Of a stretch of DNA of 64,000 nucleotides, positions 7,587 through 15,317 are shown piece after piece; the first letter of the stretch is position 1; every line of letters starts with the position of its first letter. Source of the DNA: CAWDZK01 sp963807005 (lineage in GTDB: Bacteria; Actinomycetota; Actinomycetes; JACCUZ01); assembly GCA_963807005.1 (NCBI GenBank), contig CAWDZK010000001.1, positions 930,001-994,000 on the forward strand. Reading direction: 5' to 3'. Under the pieces are notes generated by a model that saw nothing but the letters and a program-made list of their open reading frames with translations, was not told where the DNA came from and ran no database searches. Position numbers and translations under genes: made by a program.

Positions 7587-7629
7587 GAGAACCCCCAGGT
7601 GAGCGGCAGTCCGCGACCTGGGGGTTCTC
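7587..7629. terminator. 14 bp hairpin terminator between tRNA-Glu and the convergent sulfotransferase
   Basis: GAGAACCCCCAGGT pairs perfectly with ACCTGGGGGTTCTC, and the enclosed 15 nt contain a further GCGG/CCGC pairing. It begins 2 nt after the tRNA CCA and lies 22 nt beyond the stop of the minus-strand sulfotransferase, so it probably terminates both. There is no T-tract on either side. Confidence 0.7.
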
Positions 7630-7650
7630 CCGTCCCGCGGACATGTCCGG

Positions 7651-8568
7651 TCAGCCGACGGGCTGCGCCGGGTCGAGCGAGCCGGCCGGCTGCGAGGTTG
7701 TGCCATGGCGGGTCTGACCGGTCCGCTGCGGGGGCATCGGCGCGGGGGAGGTGTCCCACGCGCGGAAGTCCTCGCCCAGGAGGACGCCGAGCCTGGTGTT
7801 GTACGGCCGGAAGTACTCCCGGAGCTCCTCGAGGGCGGGCACGTCCGCCGGCGCGATCTCGTACCCGCCGGCGTGGTGGACCGCCTGCGGCCCGATCGGC
7901 GTCGGCGCGAGGCCGAGGAACTCGCGGACGCGGTCCGTCGCCCCCGGGTCGGCGAAGAACGTCTCGCTGCGCAGGACCAGCAGCTGCTCCGGCGGGAAGA
8001 GCCGGTACCAGCGCTCCAGCTGCTCGACGTAGACACCGCGAGCTCGGTAGGAGTGCTGGTGGCGGGCCGGTTCGTCGGCGAACCCGGGCAGGTGGCCGCG
8101 GTCCGCCACCAGCTGGTCCTCGAGCAGCAGTGCGTGGGCGAAGCAGGTGAGCGGTACGCCTCGTCGCAGGTTGTGCTGGTAGTGCGAGTAGGCCCGTGCA
8201 GTGGGGTCGCGCAGCAGCGCGATCAGCTTCACGTCCGGCAGCTGTGCCGCGACCCGCGCGGGGACCTCGGGGTGGAACAGGTAGTACGGCGTCGCCTCAC
8301 CCGTCTGGATCGACGGGTGGGTCGCCTCGACGGGCATCTGCCGGCGGTACCAGCCGAGACCGCGCTCGTACTGGTTGTCGAAGTAGTGCAGCTCCTTGCG
8401 GTAGGCCAGGGCGACCTCCGGGTGCCGGCCGAGCATCTCGTACAGGGTCGTCGTGCCCGACTTCTGCGCCCCGACAACGAGGAAGTCGATGGTCGGTCTC
8501 CGGCCGAGGCACTCGAGCGCGCCGCGCTGGACCTGACCTGCCGCCGTGCGCAGACGCTTCGTCTTCAC
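7651..8568 (-). CDS. PAPS-dependent sulfotransferase (Sulfotransfer_1 type)
   Basis: A 305-residue protein. GAQKSGTTTLY (residues 33-43) is the 5'-phosphosulfate-binding loop, and LLRDPTARAYSHY (118-130) is the 3'-phosphate-binding motif, in the arrangement of the heparan sulfate N-sulfotransferase-like family. It would transfer sulfate from PAPS to a glycan, lipid or small-molecule acceptor; the acceptor cannot be predicted. The GTG start has GAGGAG about 5 nt upstream on its strand. The last ~25 residues are a Pro/Gln/Thr-rich tail. It stands alone, without sulfate-activation or glycosyltransferase genes nearby, and is one of the few accessory-looking genes in the window. Confidence 0.88.
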   Translation of the reverse strand: MKTKRLRTAAGQVQRGALECLGRRPTIDFLVVGAQKSGTTTLYEMLGRHPEVALAYRKELHYFDNQYERGLGWYRRQMPVEATHPSIQTGEATPYYLFHPEVPARVAAQLPDVKLIALLRDPTARAYSHYQHNLRRGVPLTCFAHALLLEDQLVADRGHLPGFADEPARHQHSYRARGVYVEQLERWYRLFPPEQLLVLRSETFFADPGATDRVREFLGLAPTPIGPQAVHHAGGYEIAPADVPALEELREYFRPYNTRLGVLLGEDFRAWDTSPAPMPPQRTGQTRHGTTSQPAGSLDPAQPVG

Positions 8569-8713
8569 CGCGGCTCCTCGGCCCGATGAGGTGGGTCAAA
8601 TGATCATGCGACGGCGTCGACGCGGCTGCCATAGCCCGTTCGGGCCAGCAAGATCGCCGTCAGCGAGCCAGCCCGGCCGCACAGGTGGGTCAGGTCCGCG
8701 CGCCGCCGCCTGG

Positions 8714-9079
8714 TCAGCTGTGCGCACGGCGGGCACGGCGGTCACGGGCGGACCCGCCTACCGCCAGCCCGACCGCGGCCGGAGCCAGCACGATGCACCC
8801 GATGAGCGCGAACGCCACCAGTGGTGCCGGGCTCGGGCCGTTGACGACGACGTCCTTGACCGCGGCCGCCGCCCCCAGCAGGCCCGCGACCCACGTCCAC
8901 CTGACCCACACGTTCGCACCGGACGGGTGGCGGCCGTCGTACCAGCCCCAGACCAGCGCGACCAGGAGGGAGGCGAGCACGGCCAGCGCCGAGCCACCGA
9001 TGTCCGCAGGGCGGACGGGGATCAGTGCCCCGGGCAGCCAGACGGCAACCGCCCGGACCAGGATGTGCAGCAGTCTCAT
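8714..9079 (-). CDS. Small membrane protein, possibly of the actinobacterial B-4DMT-like family
   Basis: About 121 residues from the ATG at 9079, with four hydrophobic stretches (roughly residues 5-20, 26-46, 62-76 and 85-108). The motif LVALVWGWYDGR recalls the small four-helix B-4DMT transporter-like proteins of actinobacteria, but this is a weak resemblance from memory. An upstream in-frame ATG at 9115 is possible. It is followed on the same strand by the sulfotransferase, 145 nt away, with no sign that they work together. Confidence 0.5.
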   Translation of the reverse strand: MRLLHILVRAVAVWLPGALIPVRPADIGGSALAVLASLLVALVWGWYDGRHPSGANVWVRWTWVAGLLGAAAAVKDVVVNGPSPAPLVAFALIGCIVLAPAAVGLAVGGSARDRRARRAHS

Positions 9080-9184
9080 GCCCCGATGGTGCGCCGCGCC
9101 CCGCGCCACGCGCATGAGCGCCAGTACTCAGCGGCCGCGCGACCGAACCCGGACGTGGAGGGGTCTCGCGACTGCCGAGCCGTC

Positions 9185-9376
9185 TCAGGTCGGACGGCGG
9201 CTCAGTCGGGCGACCCGGAGGGCGGTCAGCCAGGTCAGTGCGACGCCGAGCGCGCCGGTCACCACTCGCTCCATGCCGCCGAGGTGCGGACCGGTCACCG
9301 TGACCGACACGGCCAGCGCGCAACCGAGCAGGAGCAGCCCGATCACGGCAAGGTCAAGGGCTGTCGCGACCTTCAT
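9185..9376 (-). CDS. 63-residue two-helix membrane protein
   Basis: The ATG at 9376 has an excellent ribosome-binding site (GGAGGG, 3 nt spacer). The product starts MKVATALDLA and has two hydrophobic segments separated by a short polar loop, ending in a basic RVARLSRRPT tail. No family recognised. It is the promoter-proximal gene of a run of minus-strand genes (this gene, the B-4DMT-like protein, the sulfotransferase). Confidence 0.55.
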   Translation of the reverse strand: MKVATALDLAVIGLLLLGCALAVSVTVTGPHLGGMERVVTGALGVALTWLTALRVARLSRRPT

Positions 9377-9502
9377 CGTCCCTCCAGGGGGCCAGACCGT
9401 GGGCTCCAGCATCCTGCGACGACCTGCGGCCGTCAACGGACGCCGGGGTGCGCCGGGAGCGGACTCGGCCTAGCGTGGGGGAACCGCGAGAGGGGTGACC
9501 GC

Positions 9503-9763
9503 GTGGACGTCCGGGACGAGGTCGAGATCGAGGTGCTGCGCGCCGTCGAGCGGGAGGCGTGCGTGCACGTCGCCGGGATAGCGCAGGCATACCCGGGAGT
9601 CGAGCCGGGCGACGTCGCCCGGCTCGTGGAGGGGCTGGTGACGCGGGGCGAGCTCTCCGGCCGGGACCTCACCGTCCGGCAGGGGGAGATCCACGCGATC
9701 ACGCTGACCGAACGCGGCGGGAGCCGGCTGGTGGCGAGCCGCCCGGACGGCGACCCGCACTGA
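9503..9763 (+). CDS. Small winged-helix-like protein
   Basis: 86 residues from the GTG at 9503, with GAGAGGGG upstream. The pattern of helix (EVEIEVLRAVEREA), helix (VHVAGIAQAY), helix (PGDVARLVEGLVTRGEL) and a strand pair ending in ITLTERGGSRLV resembles the winged helix-turn-helix of MarR/PadR-like regulators, where LT.GR.L is common. It has no effector domain. Function unknown. It is convergent with ndgR, 31 nt away. Confidence 0.55.
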   Translation: MDVRDEVEIEVLRAVEREACVHVAGIAQAYPGVEPGDVARLVEGLVTRGELSGRDLTVRQGEIHAITLTERGGSRLVASRPDGDPH

Positions 9764-9794
9764 ATCTCGCGCCGTCCTCCGAAGCCGACCGAGG

Positions 9795-10631
9795 TCAGGC
9801 GGGGCGGCCGGCGACCGGCCGTGCGGCAGCCGGCCGGGCCGGGGCCTGGCGACCCGCCGGTGACTTGCCGCCTTCAGCCTCGGGCGCTGCGCCGACCGCC
9901 TGAGCCTGCTGCTGGGCCTGCTGGTGCTGGAGCACGTCGCTGAGCTTGGCCGCCGCGGCGCAGACGATCTGGGCGTGCAGCCGCCCCGGCTGCCGGCTGA
10001 GTCGCTCGACCGGACCGGACACCGAGACGGCGGCGACGATCCGGCCGCCCGGGCCACGGACCGGGGCCGACACCGACGCGACGCCGGGCTCGCGCTCGCC
10101 GACGCTCTGCGCCCAGCCGCGGCGGCGTACCGCCGAGAGCATGGTCGCCGTGAACTTGGCCTCACGCAGCCCGCGGTGCAGCCGGTCCGGCTCCTCCCAG
10201 GCGAGCAGGATCTGCGCCGCCGAGCCCGCCTTCATGGTCAGGGTCGCGCCCACCGGGACGGTGTCCCGCAGACCCGTGAGCCGTTCGGCGCCCGCCACGC
10301 ACACGCGGCTGTCGCCCTGGCGGCGGTACAGCTGGGCGCTCTCCCCGGTGATGTCGCGCAGCCGCGCGAGCACCGGGTTGGCCGCCTCGAGGAGCCGGTC
10401 CTCGCCGGCAGCTGTGGCGAGCTCCCGCAGCCGCGGACCGAGCACGAACCGGCCCTGCAGGTCCCGTGCCACCAGCCGGTGGTGCTCGAGCGCGGTGGCG
10501 AGCCGGTGCGCCGTGGGCCTGGCCAGGCCGGTGGCCGCGACCAGGGAGGCAAGGCTGGCAGGGCCGGCCTCCAGGGCACCCAGAACGATGGCGGCCTTGT
10601 CCAGGACGCCGACTCCGCTAGAGTTGTCCAT
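9795..10631 (-). CDS. ndgR: IclR-family regulator NdgR
   Basis: 278 residues. The N-terminus MDNSSGVGVLDKAA, the winged helix (about residues 10-65, with ARPTAHRLATALE as recognition region) and the following IclR effector domain match NdgR (AreB in Streptomyces), which in related bacteria controls leuCD and other branched-chain amino acid and sulfur-assimilation genes. Start chosen at that conserved N-terminus rather than seven codons upstream. The product carries about 40 extra residues at the C-terminus, rich in Gln, Ala, Pro and Arg, compared with the usual ~238. It is transcribed divergently from leuCD across a 64 bp gap containing a palindrome, as expected of a local regulator. Confidence 0.9.
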   Translation of the reverse strand: MDNSSGVGVLDKAAIVLGALEAGPASLASLVAATGLARPTAHRLATALEHHRLVARDLQGRFVLGPRLRELATAAGEDRLLEAANPVLARLRDITGESAQLYRRQGDSRVCVAGAERLTGLRDTVPVGATLTMKAGSAAQILLAWEEPDRLHRGLREAKFTATMLSAVRRRGWAQSVGEREPGVASVSAPVRGPGGRIVAAVSVSGPVERLSRQPGRLHAQIVCAAAAKLSDVLQHQQAQQQAQAVGAAPEAEGGKSPAGRQAPARPAAARPVAGRPA

Positions 10632-10644
10632 GTACCGATACTGC

Positions 10645-10663
10645 CGTCTCAACCGTCGAGACG
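10645..10663. promoter_or_regulatory. Palindrome in the ndgR-leuC intergenic region, candidate NdgR operator
   Basis: CGTCTC (10645-10650) and GAGACG (10658-10663) form a symmetrical site around a 7 bp core. A further CCGTCTCA occurs about 30 bp nearer leuC, so the half-site appears to be repeated. Divergent regulator-target spacing and symmetry suggest an operator; no experimental consensus was available for comparison. Confidence 0.5.
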
Positions 10664-10695
10664 CAAGTAGGTCCCCGTCTCACAGGGAGAGAACC

Positions 10696-12129
10696 GTGCC
10701 GAGCACCTTGGCCGAGAAGGTCTGGGAGTCCCACGTCGTCCGACGCGCCGAGGGCGAGCCCGACCTGCTGTACGTCGACCTGCACCTGGTGCACGAGGTC
10801 ACCAGCCCCCAGGCCTTCGACGGGCTGCGCCTCGCCGGGCGGCCGGTGCGACGGCCCGACCTCACCCTCGCCACCGAGGACCACAACGTCCCGACCCTCG
10901 ACATCGAGGCGCCCATCGCCGACCCGGTCTCGCGGGTGCAGGTCGACACGCTGCGCGCCAACTGTGCGGAGTTCGGCGTCCCGCTGTACCGCCTGGGCGA
11001 CCGGGACCAGGGCATCGTGCACGTCGTCGGCCCGCAGCTCGGCCTGACCCAGCCCGGCATGACCGTGGTGTGCGGCGACTCGCACACCTCGACGCACGGC
11101 GCTTTCGGTGCGCTGGCGCTGGGCATCGGCACCAGCGAGGTCGAGCACGTGCTGGCGACCCAGACGCTCCCGCTGACGCCGTTCCGGACGATGGCGGTGA
11201 CGATCGACGGCAAGCTGCCGGCGGGAGTGACGGCCAAGGACCTCATCCTGGCCGTGATCGCCGAGATCGGCACCGGCGGTGGCCAGGGGTACGTCATCGA
11301 GTACCGCGGCGAGGCCATCCGCAGCCTGTCGATGGAGGCGCGGATGACCGTGTGCAACATGTCGATCGAGGCCGGGGCCCGGGCCGGCATGGTGGCACCG
11401 GACGAGACGACCTTCGCCTACCTGAAGGGGCGCCCGCGGGCACCGCAGGGCCAGGACTGGGACGCCGCGGTCGCAGCCTGGCGCCAGCTGTCCACCGACG
11501 ACGGGGCGAGGTTCGACAAGGAGGTCGTCCTGGACGCCGCCTCGCTGGCACCGTTCGTCACCTGGGGCACGAATCCCGGCCAGGGGCTGCCGCTGTCCGA
11601 CGCGGTGCCGGACCCCGCGTCGTACGACGACGAGCACGACCGGACCGCGGCCGAGCGTGCCCTGGAGTACATGGACCTCGTCCCGGGCACGCCGCTGCGC
11701 GACATCCGGGTGGACACGGTCTTCATCGGCTCGTGCACGAACGGCCGGATCGAGGACCTGCGGGCAGCCGCCGACGTGCTGCGTGGCCGCACCGTCGCCG
11801 ACGGGGTCCGGGTGCTCGTCGTGCCCGGCTCCGCACGGGTGCGCCTGGCGGCCGAGACGGAGGGGCTCGACGTCGTGTTCAAGGAGGCGGGAGCCGAGTG
11901 GCGCCATGCCGGCTGTTCCATGTGCCTGGGGATGAACCCGGACCAGCTGGCGCCGGGGGAGCGGAGTGCCTCGACGTCCAACCGGAACTTCGAGGGCCGC
12001 CAGGGCAAGGGCGGCCGCACCCATCTGGTGTCCCCGCTGGTCGCTGCCGCCACCGCGGTCCGGGGCACGCTCTCCTCGCCGGCGGACCTGGTGTCGCCGG
12101 TCGGAGCCGGCGCAGGGGACGGGAGCTGA
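10696..12129 (+). CDS. leuC: 3-isopropylmalate dehydratase, large subunit
   Basis: A 477-residue aconitase-family subunit for the isomerisation of 2- to 3-isopropylmalate in leucine synthesis; it can also serve the citramalate route started by cimA. The three [4Fe-4S] cysteines are C347 in GSCTNGR and C407/C410 in GCSMCLGMN. ATEDHNVPT, VCGDSHTSTHGAFG and the NRNFEGRQG region are family signatures. The GTG start has AGGGAGAG just upstream. It is followed one base after its stop by leuD, with which it forms the heterodimer. Confidence 0.97.
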   Translation: MPSTLAEKVWESHVVRRAEGEPDLLYVDLHLVHEVTSPQAFDGLRLAGRPVRRPDLTLATEDHNVPTLDIEAPIADPVSRVQVDTLRANCAEFGVPLYRLGDRDQGIVHVVGPQLGLTQPGMTVVCGDSHTSTHGAFGALALGIGTSEVEHVLATQTLPLTPFRTMAVTIDGKLPAGVTAKDLILAVIAEIGTGGGQGYVIEYRGEAIRSLSMEARMTVCNMSIEAGARAGMVAPDETTFAYLKGRPRAPQGQDWDAAVAAWRQLSTDDGARFDKEVVLDAASLAPFVTWGTNPGQGLPLSDAVPDPASYDDEHDRTAAERALEYMDLVPGTPLRDIRVDTVFIGSCTNGRIEDLRAAADVLRGRTVADGVRVLVVPGSARVRLAAETEGLDVVFKEAGAEWRHAGCSMCLGMNPDQLAPGERSASTSNRNFEGRQGKGGRTHLVSPLVAAATAVRGTLSSPADLVSPVGAGAGDGS

Positions 12130-12130
12130 C

Positions 12131-12730
12131 ATGGAGCCGATCACCGTGCACAGCGGGACTGCTGTCCCGCTGCGCCGCAGCAACGTCGACACCGACCAGA
12201 TCATCCCCGCCGTCTACCTCAAGCGGGTGACGCGGTCCGGCTTCGACGACGGGCTGTTCGCGGCCTGGCGCAACGACCCCGAGTTCGTGCTGAACCGGCC
12301 CTCGTCCCAGGGAGCCTCGATCCTGGTCGCCGGACCCGACTTCGGCACCGGCTCGTCCCGCGAGCACGCCGTGTGGGCGCTGCGGGACTGGGGCTTCCGG
12401 GTCGTGGTCTCGGCCCGTTTCGCCGACATCTTCCGCGGCAACGCCGGCAAGGGTGGCCTGGTCACCGCGCAGGTCGAGCAGAAGGACGTCGAGCGGCTGT
12501 GGCTCGCCCTCGAGGACGACCCGGCGCTCGAGGTGACGGTCGACCTGGCCGACCGGACCGTCTCGTGGCCGGCCGGCGCCAGCCGTGGCACCGCCGCGTT
12601 CGACATCGACGACTACACCCGCTGGCGCCTGATGGAGGGGCTGGACGACGTGGACCTGACCCTCCGGAACGAGCCGGAGATCACCGCGTTCGAGGCCGGT
12701 CGGCCGTCCTGGTCGGCGACGACCGTCTGA
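12131..12730 (+). CDS. leuD: 3-isopropylmalate dehydratase, small subunit
   Basis: 199 residues, the normal length of LeuD. VDTDQIIPAVYLK near the N-terminus, the swivelling-domain core FGTGSSREHAVWAL and RFADIFRGNAGKGGL identify it. It completes the active site of LeuC. The ATG starts one base after the leuC stop, so the two are translated together. Downstream, a promoter-like sequence begins hup as a separate unit. Confidence 0.97.
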   Translation: MEPITVHSGTAVPLRRSNVDTDQIIPAVYLKRVTRSGFDDGLFAAWRNDPEFVLNRPSSQGASILVAGPDFGTGSSREHAVWALRDWGFRVVVSARFADIFRGNAGKGGLVTAQVEQKDVERLWLALEDDPALEVTVDLADRTVSWPAGASRGTAAFDIDDYTRWRLMEGLDDVDLTLRNEPEITAFEAGRPSWSATTV

Positions 12731-12835
12731 CCCGCCCGCGTCCTGACCAGGTCTTGACGACGTCCTGAGCATGGTCTGTGCACGGTCTGGGCCGGAAAAC
12801 CTTTGCGACCCAACGGGAAATCCGCCTGTCGGTGT

Positions 12836-12864
12836 TTGTGCAAGGACTGATCTACGCCTAACGT
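12836..12864 (+). promoter_or_regulatory. Candidate hup promoter
   Basis: TTGTGC (12836-12841) and TAACGT (12859-12864) are separated by exactly 17 bp, about 50 bp before the hup GTG. AAGGGG (12904-12909) supplies the ribosome-binding site. This fits a strong housekeeping promoter for an abundant protein. Confidence 0.6.
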
Positions 12865-12916
12865 CGCCATCGAATCGAGCGACCTGCTCGACCTCCGCAT
12901 CCTCAAGGGGTTCTAC

Positions 12917-13408
12917 GTGAACAAGGCTCAGCTGATCGACAAGCTGTCAGCGCAGCTCGGCAGCAAGAAGGCCGCGAACGACGCGGTCGATGCCGTCGTC
13001 GACACCATCACCCGCGCCGTGGCTTCCGGCGAGCGCGTCGCCATCACCGGCTTCGGCGTCTTCGAGAAGGTCGCCCGTCCGGCGCGTACGGGCCGCAACC
13101 CGCGCACCGGAGCGGCGGTCAAGATCAAGAAGACCACCGTGCCGAAGTTCAAGGCCGGCCAGGGCTTCAAGGACGTCGTCTCCGGCGCCAAGAAGCTGCC
13201 GAAGGCCGCGGTGGCGACGGCGCGTGCCGCCACGGGGACGGCTCCGGCGAAGAAGACCACGGCGAAGAAGACCACGGCGAAGAAGACCACGGCGAAGAAG
13301 ACCACGGCGAAGAAGACGACCGCGAAGAAGGCGCCGGCCAAGAAGGCTCCGGCGAAGAAGGCGCCGGCCAAGAAGACGGCGAAGAAGGCTCCCGCGCGCA
13401 AGCGCTAG
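12917..13408 (+). CDS. hup: Histone-like HU protein with long Lys/Ala/Thr/Pro tail
   Basis: 163 residues. Residues 1-90 are a standard HU/IHF fold (NKAQLIDKLS, TITRAVASGERVAITGFGVFE, RTGRNPRTGA, VPKFKAGQGFKD). Residues ~95-163 form a highly basic tail built from AKKTT and AKKAP repeats, like HupB/HupS of mycobacteria and Streptomyces, where the tail binds and compacts DNA. The tail is encoded by a 15 bp tandem repeat. Start is GTG with AAGGGG 7 nt upstream. Monocistronic, with a candidate promoter before it and a strong hairpin after it. Position next to leuCD and near fbiD and gpsA matches conserved actinobacterial order. Confidence 0.96.
   Translation: MNKAQLIDKLSAQLGSKKAANDAVDAVVDTITRAVASGERVAITGFGVFEKVARPARTGRNPRTGAAVKIKKTTVPKFKAGQGFKDVVSGAKKLPKAAVATARAATGTAPAKKTTAKKTTAKKTTAKKTTAKKTTAKKAPAKKAPAKKAPAKKTAKKAPARKR
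13246..13380 (+). repeat. Nine 15 bp tandem repeats encoding the HU tail
   Basis: Nine contiguous 15 bp units (consensus GGCGAAGAAGACCAC) run through the hup tail; the first four are identical at the DNA level and the later ones vary toward AKKAP codons. Identity at synonymous positions points to recent repeat expansion, so tail length may vary between strains. Confidence 0.85.
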
Positions 13409-13423
13409 AGCCCTGGCACGTTC

Positions 13424-13460
13424 CGAGGCCCGGTCGCCCCATGGGGGCGGCCGGGCCTCG
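13424..13460. terminator. Strong hairpin between hup and the convergent cold-shock-like gene
   Basis: CGAGGCCCGG pairs with CCGGGCCTCG, and the enclosed bases include CGCCCC/GGGGCG, so nearly the whole 37 nt can fold. It begins 15 nt after the hup stop and faces the end of the minus-strand gene at 13496. No T-tract. Probably a bidirectional terminator. Confidence 0.65.
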
Positions 13461-13495
13461 TGCTGGGCCGCTCCGCCGGTCGGGGCGGTCAGCGG

Positions 13496-13711
13496 TCAGC
13501 GGCGGTCGGGGAGGGTGGCGATCGTGAGGTAGGTGACCCGGCGGACACCGCCGTCGTCCTGGACCTCGATGCGGACCCGCTGGCCGACGCGGAGAAGCCG
13601 GACGTCGCCGAGGTCGAACGCCGGGTCGTCGTAGCCGAGCTCGGTGCCGTCGTCGAGCAGGACCGTGCCCGAGCGGGTGACCGGGTCGAACGTGCGCACC
13701 GTCGCCTGCAC
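13496..13711 (-). CDS. Small cold-shock-like (OB-fold) protein
   Basis: About 71 residues from the GTG at 13711: VQATVRTFDPVTRSGTVLLDDGTELGYDDP and onward. The opening alternation of G(K/R).F...G.G.I.DDG resembles CspA-type OB folds, but the RNP1 and RNP2 aromatic residues are not conserved, so nucleic-acid binding is uncertain. The frame is open upstream, but that DNA codes for fbiD on the same strand in another frame. It begins 10 nt after the fbiD stop and is probably co-transcribed with it. Confidence 0.6.
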   Translation of the reverse strand: MQATVRTFDPVTRSGTVLLDDGTELGYDDPAFDLGDVRLLRVGQRVRIEVQDDGGVRRVTYLTIATLPDRR

Positions 13712-13721
13712 GGGCCCGACG

Positions 13722-14375
13722 TTACCCGGCCTGCGACCTGGCGCCGACGTCGGCGAGGGCCCGCGCGGTCCATGGACCCACCCCCAGCGTCGCGGCCGCG
13801 TCCAGGTCGTCGGCGGTGTCGACGTCGCGACGAAGTGAGGGCAAGGTGTCGGCCGGGACCTCGACCGCACCGGACGCCGCGTGCCGCGCCGCGGAGTCCG
13901 GCCCGAACATCGGCCGCAGGAGCTCGGTGTGCCGGGCCAGGAGCAGCGTGGTGCCGCTGCCCTGCGCGTCGCGGACGAAGGCCCGCTGGTGCCGCGCGGC
14001 CAGCTGGAGCGCGGCGGAGAGCTCGGCCGGCCGCAGCGCCGGCAGGTCCGCAGCCAGGGTCCCGACGTACGAGCCGGGGTGGGCCCCGGCAGCCTGCGCG
14101 GCGCCGTGGGCCAGCGCCGGGTTCAGCCCGGCGTCGGGGTGGTCCCCGGTCACCACCGCCCCCACCGCCCGCAGTGCAGCCGCAGCCTCCGGCTCGTCCG
14201 TCACCACCTGCACCGACGTCACGAGTGGGCAGGCGAGCGCGGCGATCGTGGTGTCCAGCGCGAACGCGAGGGCGAGCGCGCGACGCTGGGCGTCGTACGG
14301 CGGCCCGAGACGGGTCTTCGCGACGCTCAGGCGCTTGACCGGCACCACGAGGCACCAGCGCCGGGCAACGTCCAT
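13722..14375 (-). CDS. fbiD: Phosphoenolpyruvate/2-phospho-L-lactate guanylyltransferase of F420 synthesis
   Basis: 217 residues, the usual size of CofC/FbiD, a nucleotidyltransferase fold enzyme that activates phosphoenolpyruvate (actinobacteria) or phospholactate (archaea) with GTP for coenzyme F420 assembly. Matching segments are VVPVKRLSVAKTRL at the N-terminus, DAGLNPALAHG, the metal-binding LAADLPAL, MFGPDSAARH and LRRDVDTADDL. Presence of this gene implies that the organism makes F420; the other F420 genes are not in the window. It diverges from plsC, as in several actinobacteria. Confidence 0.9.
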   Translation of the reverse strand: MDVARRWCLVVPVKRLSVAKTRLGPPYDAQRRALALAFALDTTIAALACPLVTSVQVVTDEPEAAAALRAVGAVVTGDHPDAGLNPALAHGAAQAAGAHPGSYVGTLAADLPALRPAELSAALQLAARHQRAFVRDAQGSGTTLLLARHTELLRPMFGPDSAARHAASGAVEVPADTLPSLRRDVDTADDLDAAATLGVGPWTARALADVGARSQAG

Positions 14376-14473
14376 CCCGCCACCCTGCCACCGGCCCGCG
14401 ACCCCTGCTCGACATGGTCGAGCGGCGGACGGGAGGATGGGTCACGTCGGGACGTCGACGGGAAGAGGAGCCG

Positions 14474-15247
14474 GTGAGCCAGACCAGGTCGCAGCGGCGG
14501 CGACCGCGACGGATCGGGTTCTGGTACCGCCTGGCAGTCGTGATCCTCAAGCCGTTGCTCACCCTGCTGACCAAGCGGGACTGGCGCGGTGCCGAGCACC
14601 TTCCCGCCACCGGTGGTGTCGTCGTCGTGACCAACCACGTGTCCCATGTCGACCCGCTCACGTTCGCGCACTTCCTGTACGACCACGGTCGGCTGCCGCG
14701 GTTCCTGGGCAAGGAGGTGCTGTTCCGGGTCTTCTTCGTCGGAGCCGTGCTCAGGGGTGCGCGCCAGATCCCGGTGTACCGCGAGTCGACCGATGCCAGC
14801 CGGGCGTTCTCGGCAGCGGTGCAGGCGGTCCGCGACGGCGAGTGCGTCGGCATCTATCCGGAGGCCACGCTCACCCGCGACCCGGACCTCTGGCCGATGG
14901 TCGGGAAGACGGGGGCCGCTCGGGTCGCGCTCGAGACGGGGGCTCCGGTCATCCCGATCGCCCAGTGGGGGCCGCAGGAGCTGCTCGCTCCCTACGCCAA
15001 GCGGCCCAGGCTGTTCCCCCGGCCGACGATGCACGTGTGGGCCGGGCCGCCGGTCGACCTGGCGGAGTTCAGGGGCCGCCGGATCGACGGTCAGCTGCTG
15101 CAGGAGGTGACCGAGCGCATCATGGCGGACATCACCTCGCTGCTGGAGGACATCCGCGGCGAGAGGGCTCCCGACGTACGGTTCGACCTGCGCAGCACGG
15201 AGCTCCCACGCACCGGTGACCCCAAGCTTCCCCGGAGGGCCTCATGA
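14474..15247 (+). CDS. plsC: 1-acyl-sn-glycerol-3-phosphate acyltransferase family protein
   Basis: 257 residues from the GTG at 14474, which has GAGGAG just upstream; the frame continues upstream but similarity begins at GFWYRLAVVILKPLL, a membrane-associated helix. The acyltransferase motif is NHVSHVD (residues 54-60), with YPEATLTRD (128-136) in place of the common PEGTRS motif. It acylates lysophosphatidate or a related lipid at the inner face of the membrane. It is followed 70 nt later by gpsA, which makes the glycerol-3-phosphate that feeds this pathway, so the pair forms a phospholipid-synthesis unit. Confidence 0.9.
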   Translation: MSQTRSQRRRPRRIGFWYRLAVVILKPLLTLLTKRDWRGAEHLPATGGVVVVTNHVSHVDPLTFAHFLYDHGRLPRFLGKEVLFRVFFVGAVLRGARQIPVYRESTDASRAFSAAVQAVRDGECVGIYPEATLTRDPDLWPMVGKTGAARVALETGAPVIPIAQWGPQELLAPYAKRPRLFPRPTMHVWAGPPVDLAEFRGRRIDGQLLQEVTERIMADITSLLEDIRGERAPDVRFDLRSTELPRTGDPKLPRRAS

Positions 15248-15317
15248 CCACACCGCAGGCTCGTGCGGCTCACCCCGCGGTAGGCCGCTCGACGACGGGC
15301 TCGGTCGGAGATCCTGC

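Noticed and set aside
13246..13380. CRISPR-like array in hup
   Set aside because: Units are contiguous, 15 bp, in frame and protein-coding; there are no unique spacers.
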